A stretch of DNA of 62,822 nucleotides, from positions 1 to 62,822 of the forward strand of contig VGXU01000009.1 of assembly GCA_016873215.1 (NCBI GenBank). The letters are read 5' to 3'. The notes beneath the pieces were generated by a model that was not told where the DNA came from, did not search any database, and was given only the letters and a program-made list of their open reading frames with translations. This document shows positions 17,764 to 24,506 of the stretch, in pieces; the first letter of the stretch is position 1; each line of letters begins with the position of its first letter. The position numbers and the translations under genes are program-made. Source of the DNA: Planctomycetota bacterium. Its GTDB lineage: Bacteria > Planctomycetota > Phycisphaerae > Sedimentisphaerales > Anaerohalosphaeraceae.

Positions 17764-19895
17764 GGTTTTATTACTCTGGGCTGGCCCCGCCCAGCGATTT
17801 TGGATGTTTGGATATTGCCAGCCAGTTCCAGTTCGCCAATGAGTTCCTGCAATGTTCTTTTGCTGGTTATGCCCGTTATCTGGCTAAGCTGGGAGATATT
17901 CATGGCCTGACCGGTCTGCTTGTAATAATTTTCGATTGCTCCAAGTAAGTATCCGGCTTCTTCTGAAAGGGGTTTACGCGAGTCGGCTTTCTTGCCCAAA
18001 ATCTTCATGGTTTCCTGCTCGCTGAAGTCCCATACTTTTGAAAAAGGCGGACGCACCTTTGCCTCTATGCTGCCCCATGTCGGATTATAAAAAATACCTG
18101 TGCCGGGCTTTAAGCGTGTGATTTTATGGCCATCACCAATAAAGTCGGCTGCATAATCAATTTCATTGTCGGAGTTATGCATAAAGATTTTTGTTGTTGT
18201 GTTCTTGCGGATACTTGAAAAATCACGAGCAAAATCCTTAATACTCTGACTGGTAACATTAACAGAAATACCAAATTTTCGACCCTCTCTAATAAGTCGG
18301 TCAAGGGCTATTTCTGCCTGTTCTCCAGCTGTCTTTGCGTCTTCGGCAACACGTTTCTTGGTAAATCGGTGTGCTTCTTCGACCACAAAGAGTAATTTTG
18401 CGGTTGCCGACTCTTCGTTTGAACAGACTTTAAAGACAGCATTGATAATATCCGCAAAATATTCACACCGCTCTTCATCATCGAGATTTTTAAGGCAAAC
18501 AACTGACTTTCCAACTGCAAGCTCTCCGAGATTGGTCGGCAATTTTTGGCTGAATGAAAAACCCGGGGCATAATAGTTGAATGCGAATCCTCTGGCGGAA
18601 TCTTTTTTCAAACCAAATTCAGGATATTTAGCGATTATCTCTTCCCTGTCTTCTGGGACAAGCAATCCAGCAAATTGGTTTCCTGGGTCGATCACGAGGA
18701 CGCTTACACCCTCATAATTAGCTACTTCCTCTATAACCACCCGGCCAGTAAAACTTTTACCCGAGCCGGTAATCCCCGATGTGTAAAAATTGTTAAATTG
18801 AGCAAACGGAAGTATGCACGGTTTTTTTGTGGGCTGGCCGTTTGAAACAGATAAGCCAATATTTATCGGCATGTTGCGGGCAGGAATATTTTCAAGCAAT
18901 GAATCAGTCTTATCTGTTTTATCCATGCGACGCACCATTGCCGACACTACATGTGCCGCCAGCAGCTTTTTATCCTCCTTAACGCTGCCGTTTATCTCAA
19001 TATCTGCTTTGGCGGTGATCATGGTTCGCTCCGACATAGCATTCTGAAGCGTAGAAAAATATTTATCCACCCTGGCCATCTGCCGTGGGGCAAAACTACC
19101 ACCAAACCATTCCTCGATCCATGTGGTGAGAGGTTCCTTGGCTTCTTCGATATGGATATTTAACCTGCCTCCATTGAGTTTTTGCGATACCTGATAACGG
19201 TGCATGTCCTGCAATTCCTTTATAATGCTCGAAACCGCATCTTTGAAGTCGTAAGGATTGTCAACTGCCTGCAGATTTGAACTAAAGCTAAAGCTGTAAC
19301 ATGCGGCAGAACCTTTGTTTTGGTACTCTCTCTGGAGATTTTCAAACAGAGTCAATTTTTCCTTTTTTTGGCTTAGGTTTTCTTGTAATCCGGCTATATC
19401 CCTTTTGAGAGTATTACTCTGTTGCTTGATATATGTACCCATCAAGTCAGATGAATCAATTGTGAGCTTCATTAACTGTTCATTGCTGTGTAGTTGAGAT
19501 GTCTTGGCATTAAGTTGACGTTGTAAAGCCGCAATTTTCTCAACAGTTATATTTAGGTCTTGATCCTGTCCAAATCGACGCTGTATTTGAAGCATCGCCT
19601 GCTTTGATGTGATATCGCGAAAAGATGAAAAGGTTATGCGTATCTCCGGCAGACAAGACTCCAGAAAATCCTGTAAGGGTCCGATTTCGCGAGCCCAGCT
19701 TTCACCTTCGGTACTGATGGATTTGAGATAGTAATCCTTGAATCCCTTCAGAAGGCATTTTGACCCCAGTGGCAGCACTATGATTTGAATGTGGTGTTCA
19801 TGGTGCCACCACACCATAAGGTCAATACGATACCGCAGGCTTCCAATGTTGACAAAGCCAAGGCTGTTCAAGATTTCTTCAAACTTATCTGCCAC
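17742..19895 (-). CDS. HerA/DUF87-type ATPase with N-terminal coiled coil
   Basis: 717 residues. Residues 1-100 are an unrecognised globular domain, then a coiled coil (about 125-205). The HerA/FtsK-like ATPase has Walker A SGITGSGKSFTGR near 372 and Walker B LLFVVEEAHRFT near 503, followed by TSQSIKDFARD, the usual sensor region. A C-terminal winged helix (about 650-717, SQITGITSKRTLQELIGELE) could bind DNA. HerA ATPases pump or translocate DNA and often pair with nucleases. The gene starts inside the last codons of the Cys-rich gene, tying it to the ubiquitin-like cassette. Confidence 0.87.
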   Translation of the reverse strand: MADKFEEILNSLGFVNIGSLRYRIDLMVWWHHEHHIQIIVLPLGSKCLLKGFKDYYLKSISTEGESWAREIGPLQDFLESCLPEIRITFSSFRDITSKQAMLQIQRRFGQDQDLNITVEKIAALQRQLNAKTSQLHSNEQLMKLTIDSSDLMGTYIKQQSNTLKRDIAGLQENLSQKKEKLTLFENLQREYQNKGSAACYSFSFSSNLQAVDNPYDFKDAVSSIIKELQDMHRYQVSQKLNGGRLNIHIEEAKEPLTTWIEEWFGGSFAPRQMARVDKYFSTLQNAMSERTMITAKADIEINGSVKEDKKLLAAHVVSAMVRRMDKTDKTDSLLENIPARNMPINIGLSVSNGQPTKKPCILPFAQFNNFYTSGITGSGKSFTGRVVIEEVANYEGVSVLVIDPGNQFAGLLVPEDREEIIAKYPEFGLKKDSARGFAFNYYAPGFSFSQKLPTNLGELAVGKSVVCLKNLDDEERCEYFADIINAVFKVCSNEESATAKLLFVVEEAHRFTKKRVAEDAKTAGEQAEIALDRLIREGRKFGISVNVTSQSIKDFARDFSSIRKNTTTKIFMHNSDNEIDYAADFIGDGHKITRLKPGTGIFYNPTWGSIEAKVRPPFSKVWDFSEQETMKILGKKADSRKPLSEEAGYLLGAIENYYKQTGQAMNISQLSQITGITSKRTLQELIGELELAGNIQTSKIAGRGQPRVIKPFRPEVD

Positions 19896-20448
19896 GCAAC
19901 AACCTCAATTTAGCATATTCCAGTCTCATCCTGTTTATCTCTCGAATGGCGGCCAGTTGACCGCTGGTGCGGATGCGAGATGCCTGAATCTGGCCCATCA
20001 TTCTCGAACGTGCTGCCTGTAAACGCAGGGCATGGATATAATTGACTTGCCGCTGACGTATTGCCCAGTTTTCAAGAGCCGCTCTTCGCATAAGCATCTG
20101 GTCTTCTATGTACTGCCTCTGCTTAAGCTTGACGAGGCAGATTGGGCATACGGTAAAAGTGTGCGAGCCAACGAATCCTCTCCGGCAGTGGCCGCACAGC
20201 CTGCGGTTGCACACATGGCAATGCGTTTGGCAATGCGTACAACAGCTTCGTATTCCGCAATAGTCGCAGTGGCCGGTTAATTCAGCAACATCAGTAATTG
20301 GGCGTCTGCAATTGGGGCACCAGATCGCCGCCTGGCGCTGGGTATAGTACAATCTGTCATTACCATTGTCGGTTAGACGCTCGGAATTACCGTGTATGGT
20401 GCGTCCTGAAGCATCCACTATGATCCGCCTTTTAATAATATTTCGCAT
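19885..20448 (-). CDS. Cys-rich zinc protein, RING/treble-clef-like candidate
   Basis: 187 residues. After a 40-residue start, thirteen cysteines lie between residues 44 and 104, in CxxC pairs at 44/47, 61/64, 70/73, 77/80, 85/88 and 101/104, with interspersed His. This spacing fits two or three zinc sites of the binuclear treble-clef (RING/B-box/zinc-ribbon) kind. The rest (about 110-187) is a basic, Gln/Arg-rich helical tail. The gene directly follows the E1-like gene and overlaps HerA, so an E3-like or adaptor role in the conjugation cassette is plausible but inferred. AGGAG before the ATG supports the start. Confidence 0.75.
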   Translation of the reverse strand: MRNIIKRRIIVDASGRTIHGNSERLTDNGNDRLYYTQRQAAIWCPNCRRPITDVAELTGHCDYCGIRSCCTHCQTHCHVCNRRLCGHCRRGFVGSHTFTVCPICLVKLKQRQYIEDQMLMRRAALENWAIRQRQVNYIHALRLQAARSRMMGQIQASRIRTSGQLAAIREINRMRLEYAKLRLLRGR

Positions 20449-20480
20449 ACATCTACTCCTAAAAAATACTTCAGATTTAA

Positions 20481-21329
20481 TTATTCCTGAGAATTTTCAG
20501 TGGGCTGATCGTATAGGGCAGAACAGTCCGGACAATTGGGTTCTCGTTCCATCGGTAGTGCAATCGTCGTAAAAGAGAAGTTTGCCGGATGATTGCCCAG
20601 ATACTTGCGAAAGATATCTTTTCCGTTAAGCGTGTAGCTTGGATCAATTTTGGTCTGCAGAAGGTTACGATTACCAAGTTGTTCGAGGAGTTTTCCATAA
20701 CGGTTATCGGCGCCATGGGTCAGTAGCCCTAATGCGATTTGTCCGGCTACGGCGTCAACCATTCGTAAGTCAAATATTGTACTGCCATTACTGCTAACGT
20801 TGCTTTGACCTTTAGCAAAAGCCTGATATCTACTGGCACAAATGCATCGATAACAGGCAGGTGTCAGACCTGGATACCAATAAATAATCTCGCTGGCGCG
20901 GCCACCAGGATACAATCCTATGAACAGTGATGGCTTTCCCAATCTTATTGCTTCCCGATTACCTCGCGCATCGACAAGAAAAGAATCTGCCGAGTAGATA
21001 AACAGGTCGGTATGTCCAAAGAGCTGATCATGATCTTCCTCGGATAGCGCACAATAATTTAGGATGTGAGTTTCAGTCTCAATGTCAGGATTGGTTTTAT
21101 GCAATCTCTCTGCAGCAACTTCCACTTTACGGCGGGATATATGAGTAGAATTAAAATCCTGACGCGCAACATTGGACGGCGACACGCAATCGAAATCTAC
21201 AATACTGAAGCTGCCCACACCGCATTTGGCAAGATCGTCAATTAGCCTATAGGCTCCGCCAACCATAGTTACATGTTTTTGCTTTAAAGCCGCTACGCTT
21301 ACAGCTGATTCAATACGACTAAAGTCCAT
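20481..21329 (-). CDS. E1-like ThiF-family adenylyltransferase, cassette 1
   Basis: 282 residues. The nucleotide site is a variant Rossmann loop (MVGGAYRLIDDLAKCGVG, residues 22-39) followed by IVDFDCVSPSNVARQDF (43-59), which contains the Asp and the N-x-x-RQ signature of E1/ThiF/MoeB enzymes. A zinc pair is formed by CYRC (about 161-164) and CPDC near the C-terminus. The family adenylates the C-terminus of ubiquitin-like proteins. The cysteine in the ACYRCICA region could be structural or catalytic; this cannot be settled by eye. AAAGGA precedes the ATG. It lies between two JAMM genes and the Cys-rich gene on one transcript. Confidence 0.88.
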   Translation of the reverse strand: MDFSRIESAVSVAALKQKHVTMVGGAYRLIDDLAKCGVGSFSIVDFDCVSPSNVARQDFNSTHISRRKVEVAAERLHKTNPDIETETHILNYCALSEEDHDQLFGHTDLFIYSADSFLVDARGNREAIRLGKPSLFIGLYPGGRASEIIYWYPGLTPACYRCICASRYQAFAKGQSNVSSNGSTIFDLRMVDAVAGQIALGLLTHGADNRYGKLLEQLGNRNLLQTKIDPSYTLNGKDIFRKYLGNHPANFSFTTIALPMEREPNCPDCSALYDQPTENSQE

Positions 21330-21351
21330 AATCTTATCCTTTCAAAATTGG

Positions 21352-21891
21352 TTAAAAGAAGTTTATCCGGGCTTCTACAGCGATATCCGGGTTATCTCTG
21401 AAAACGACCATCATTCGCATGCGAAACTCATGTGGAATAATTAGTGGCGCTAAAAATACAGGCATTTCGGGATTGATAATTAGAAGTCTTTTTATGTAGG
21501 CCATATCTTCAGTGGTAAGTCTGTCTAATTTCCCTGGATGGCTGTGCGCTATACCTTTTAAATCTATACCAGCGGGTATCCACTCTTCCTTTAATTTCTT
21601 GACGATGGTTACACAGTCTGGGGCGTAACTGGTGCCTGTAATACTGCCGCCAGCATCGAAAAAGAAGTCGGTACCGTCGTTGCTGCCCAGCGGCCCCAGA
21701 ATCAACCCGCCTGTTTCTGCCGGCCTCGGACAAATCGAAAACATCATCTTGTCAAAGGTTTCACGAGTCATATTTACGACTGCATCACTTCTGTTGTCAT
21801 TTACCTTCTGCGGGGCATCACATTTACTGGACAACGGCTTGGGAGCCTCAATATTTAAATCGCTCTGCTTTGAAACATTATCATGGAACAT
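21352..21891 (-). CDS. JAB/JAMM metalloprotease, cassette 1 copy B
   Basis: 179 residues. A polar N-terminal 40 residues precedes the JAMM core: Glu59 in AETGGLILG, and the zinc motif H116-S-H118-P...T...D129 (IAHSHPGKLDRLTTED). These are all four catalytic or zinc positions of isopeptidases such as Rpn11 and bacterial Cap3/RadC-like JABs. It is expected to cut ubiquitin-like tags from substrates or mature a modifier. It is a close relative of the next upstream gene (shared SYAPD/TYAPD, EWIPAG/DWEPAG, GIAHSHPG). GAGGTG six bases before the ATG supports the start. Confidence 0.9.
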   Translation of the reverse strand: MFHDNVSKQSDLNIEAPKPLSSKCDAPQKVNDNRSDAVVNMTRETFDKMMFSICPRPAETGGLILGPLGSNDGTDFFFDAGGSITGTSYAPDCVTIVKKLKEEWIPAGIDLKGIAHSHPGKLDRLTTEDMAYIKRLLIINPEMPVFLAPLIIPHEFRMRMMVVFRDNPDIAVEARINFF

Positions 21892-21912
21892 GTTTACACC
21901 TCTGCTTTTTAA

Positions 21913-22467
21913 TTAATCTACAATTTCAAAATACGCCTGTTGAGCACGGTTCATTTGGTCACGAGAAACTACTAGTGGACGAATCGCATAGTGATGCGGC
22001 AAAACTATAGGGGCTACAAACGTCTTCATGTTCGGGTTGTTAACCATCAATCTTTTTATGTAGCTTATATCTGCACGAGTAAGGCTGTCGAGATTTCCAG
22101 GGTGAGAGTGAGCAATTCCTTTTATCTCCAATCCGGCAGGTTCCCAGTCTTCATGTAATTTCCGGTTTATTGTGAGATAGTCAGGAGCGTAGGTGCCGCC
22201 TGTTGAGGTTGCACTATGATCAAAATAGAATTCTGTGATGTAATCTCTTCCGACCGGTCCAACAAAAACACCGCCTTTTTCTGGCAATCTGGAACCAACT
22301 TGATTCATTAAATCATATACAGCCTTATGCTTAATCTTTATAGCCACCATCTTGATACAAACATCGCTTTCAGCAGTTTTAAGCCTTTCGATAGCCTGCC
22401 GTATGAGATGTTTCGTTTGCTCGCATCTCGTACATACACTTTTATAGTTATTTTTTTCTTCGCTCAT
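21913..22467 (-). CDS. JAB/JAMM metalloprotease, cassette 1 copy A
   Basis: 184 residues from the ATG at 22467, which has AGGTG upstream; an in-frame GTG nine bases earlier does not. A CTRC pair at 12-15 is an addition not present in its neighbour. Catalytic positions are Glu63 (PEKGGVFVG) and H120-S-H122-P...D133 (IAHSHPGNLDSLTRAD). Sequence similarity over the whole core to the gene at 21352-21891 shows a tandem duplication. The differing N-termini and the retention of both active sites suggest the two copies have separate targets, or that they pair. Confidence 0.9.
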   Translation of the reverse strand: MSEEKNNYKSVCTRCEQTKHLIRQAIERLKTAESDVCIKMVAIKIKHKAVYDLMNQVGSRLPEKGGVFVGPVGRDYITEFYFDHSATSTGGTYAPDYLTINRKLHEDWEPAGLEIKGIAHSHPGNLDSLTRADISYIKRLMVNNPNMKTFVAPIVLPHHYAIRPLVVSRDQMNRAQQAYFEIVD

Positions 22468-22484
22468 CTTAAACACCTGTAAAT

Positions 22485-22790
22485 TCAGCTTTGCGAGATG
22501 CCTGTTTTTCGATATTCAAGAAAATACTCCGCCCATTGTGCCGCATATTTTTCTGCTTCTGAACGCGACCTTGGTTCTTTTCCATCAACGAAGCAAATTA
22601 GCCCCGAATCCCATATATGAGTTTTGCGTGGGTTTGGATTTTGGCCGTTGAAAGATGGATGGTAAGTGCAGTAAATGTCGAAATAATTTCCACGATCAAC
22701 AAATCTAAAGCTGAAAAGGTGACGCCCGTCCTTTGAACAGTAAGTTATGGTCTTACCATGAAATTTTCCAGGTACTATTTTCGTGTTCAT
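22485..22790 (-). CDS. Small E2-like (UBC-fold) protein, cassette 1
   Basis: 101 residues from the ATG at 22790 (GGAG six bases upstream). The longer frame from 22841 lacks a ribosome site. The layout resembles minimal prokaryotic E2 proteins: beta strands with YCTYHPSF (His44), then THIWDSGLICFVDG with His58 and Cys66, then a helix with AAQWAEYFLEYRKTG. In E2 enzymes a His-Pro near strand 4 and a G-x-(I/V)-C-(L/F) cysteine mark the active site. The position beside E1 and JAMM genes supports the call. No search was possible, so this is a motif-level assignment. Confidence 0.55.
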   Translation of the reverse strand: MNTKIVPGKFHGKTITYCSKDGRHLFSFRFVDRGNYFDIYCTYHPSFNGQNPNPRKTHIWDSGLICFVDGKEPRSRSEAEKYAAQWAEYFLEYRKTGISQS

Positions 22791-22847
22791 ATTGATCTCC
22801 AAACATGGGCCGGAAGCTTTCACTCCCGGCCCGTTCTTCAAGAAACC

Positions 22848-23045
22848 TTAGAATACCACGTCCGTTTCAGAAGGCGGTATCAAGCCGTCAGGAGCCAACG
22901 CAGCTTCCATGTCCTCGCGAAAACCATCTTCCGGAAGAGGCACTGGAGGACAATCCCCAGAAGAATTGGCGACACATTTAGTGTGGAATGTGCCCGGTTC
23001 GATCTCACCACCGAAAAAAATCCCACAACACAAGTTCTTGTTCAT
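22848..23045 (-). CDS. Small Cys-containing hypothetical protein, cassette 1
   Basis: 65 residues, MNKNLCCGIFFGGEIEPGTF at the start and SETDVVF at the end. AAGGAAC lies at good distance before the ATG. Four cysteines are all in the first half. It is the first gene before the E2-like gene (57-base gap). It does not look like a beta-grasp modifier: it is too short, Pro-rich, and has no C-terminal Gly. It could be a substrate, toxin-like or regulatory peptide of the cassette; nothing more can be said. Confidence 0.55.
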   Translation of the reverse strand: MNKNLCCGIFFGGEIEPGTFHTKCVANSSGDCPPVPLPEDGFREDMEAALAPDGLIPPSETDVVF

Positions 23046-23181
23046 TTTTGTTCCTTTCGTAAATTAAGTTTTTATTTTCTTTAACGACCTATATAATTCA
23101 CCGGTAAATTTTTAATTAATCTTGTTTTTCACCATTTCATATAAGCAACGATGCGCCGCATTTTTCCACATTTTGACACAT

Positions 23182-23733
23182 TTAGATTTCATTATTTTCT
23201 GCCATTTTTTTTATTTCTTCCCGTGTCTCCTGCCTAAGCTGTCTATCGCGATCTTCCAGTCGTTTTTTAGCCCGATTAAGTAAGCCGTTTATCGTTGACC
23301 TTGCTTTTCCAATGTTCTTAGCAATTTGACCTTCAGTTAGGCCTTCTTGGTAATACATTTCAATTACAGCCCATTGCCCCTCAGTGAAGTCACTTTTCCA
23401 CAACTCGTATTTTTCAAAGATATCTTTTCGTCGTACCGTTTCTTTCCCCTGGTTGGTATTGTCATAAAACTCTGTCAAATTCTCACGCCGGCCCCTTCCT
23501 TCGTGAACGCTTGATAAAACAGCCTCAGCTTTCTCGCAAAGTGATAGGCATGACGATCTTTTATCACATGTATCGCAAGGCAATCGAGGCGAAGATGTGG
23601 GGGCATCTATACTGCAAAATCTTTTGGCAACATGAACGAATTTCTCGACAGTGGGGATTACGCTCAGCAGCCATTGCTTTGCTTCTGCTTCTGAGGATTT
23701 CTCAAAATCAAATTGTAAATTCAGTTCATGCAT
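23182..23733 (-). CDS. Sigma70-region-4-like HTH protein with Cys cluster
   Basis: 183 residues. A Cys cluster C53-x2-C56-x5-C62-x3-C66 sits in the first half and could bind zinc or an iron-sulfur centre. The C-terminal part (about 115-165) is a sigma-factor region 4 type helix-turn-helix: FTEGQWAVIEMYYQEGLTEGQIAKNIGKARSTINGLLNRAKKRL is the pattern, summarised by key parts EGLTEGQIAKNIG and STINGLLNRAKKRL. No region 2 is visible, so it is more likely a regulator than a full sigma factor. It is the most upstream clear regulator of the minus-strand cassette. Confidence 0.75.
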   Translation of the reverse strand: MHELNLQFDFEKSSEAEAKQWLLSVIPTVEKFVHVAKRFCSIDAPTSSPRLPCDTCDKRSSCLSLCEKAEAVLSSVHEGRGRRENLTEFYDNTNQGKETVRRKDIFEKYELWKSDFTEGQWAVIEMYYQEGLTEGQIAKNIGKARSTINGLLNRAKKRLEDRDRQLRQETREEIKKMAENNEI

Positions 23734-23769
23734 CGGACAATATTATTCGTTTGAGCGTTTTGCTTAATA

Positions 23770-24231
23770 TTAAGCCACTTCAGGCAGATAAAACGAATTC
23801 CCTGAGAATGGGTGGTAGATTGCTCTTTGTCGGTTGGCATACGCCGCATTTAAGGCAGCAAACATCCCTCGGATGGAGAGTGTAACATCCAGAAAGAAAA
23901 TGCCATTATCGCGCCATCCGCCAATGTAGTGACCCGGGCGATATAAGATATCTCCGTTTCGCCGCAACCAACTGGCAACTTCCATTAATCCCGGCCTTGT
24001 GTAGAATCTTTGTTCGCGGTCTTTCCGCGAAACAAGGAAGACGGATTTGTGAAAAGCTGGCGTTTGGAGGGTTTCCGGATCGATTGTAAAGCCATCCGGG
24101 TTTGCTGGAATTACAACTTTAGCAATGTAACTGGCTAATTTACCAACGCTGTGTGGAAATAAAGTAAGTTCTTCTGTATGGCATCTTTCAATCACATCCA
24201 ATGTAATCGTGTTTAACAGTCTCTGATTCAT
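23770..24231 (-). CDS. Conserved hypothetical protein
   Basis: 153 residues. The start is supported by AGGAGC six bases upstream. Visible pieces are a helical N-terminus, FLVSRKDREQRFYT, then RRNGDILYRPGHYIGGWRDNG and FFLDVTLSIRGMFAALNAA. The last parts recall proteins of unknown function found on actinophage and plasmid genomes, where a GGWRDG...FLDVS pattern recurs, but no function is known to me. It is 36 bases upstream of the sigma-like gene and so may head the whole minus-strand transcript. Confidence 0.65.
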   Translation of the reverse strand: MNQRLLNTITLDVIERCHTEELTLFPHSVGKLASYIAKVVIPANPDGFTIDPETLQTPAFHKSVFLVSRKDREQRFYTRPGLMEVASWLRRNGDILYRPGHYIGGWRDNGIFFLDVTLSIRGMFAALNAAYANRQRAIYHPFSGNSFYLPEVA

Positions 24232-24297
24232 TTTTTGCTCCTAAAAAGATTTTTGTTATTTATCCCACTCGGATTGGGGCTCTATAGGTATTCTTGA

Positions 24298-24319
24298 GAA
24301 CCGGTTCTGAACTGGTTCA
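24298..24319. promoter_or_regulatory. Two adjacent palindromes in the divergent promoter region
   Basis: GAACCGGTTC (24298-24307) is followed by TGAACTGGTTCA (24308-24319). The two GAAC(C/T)GGTTC units are 11 bases apart, one helical turn. A further inverted repeat, CATAACTT (24371-24378) and AAGTTATG (24392-24399), lies closer to the M48 gene. Position between divergent genes suggests regulator binding sites. Confidence 0.5.
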
Positions 24320-24506
24320 GAGGACTGGATATTCATATCTATTTGGATTGTTGACGCACCCATGTGTTTTCATAACTTATTTTCTTGAAACAAGTTATGT
24401 ACCTATCGATTGAGGGGTTTTTGCAGAAACTGCCGGATGGATTTATCAACAGGAATGTGGTAAAATCTGTTTGTATTTATGGAACTTTGATGCAGGATCA
24501 TAGTTA

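Noticed and set aside
19885-22790. Type II CBASS or a standard BIL operon
   Set aside because: No CD-NTase, no effector and no two-domain ubiquitin-like protein is present, and the gene order and the presence of HerA differ.
22848-23045. 65-residue protein as the missing modifier of cassette 1
   Set aside because: Pro-rich, four Cys in the N-terminal half, no beta-grasp pattern and no C-terminal Gly.
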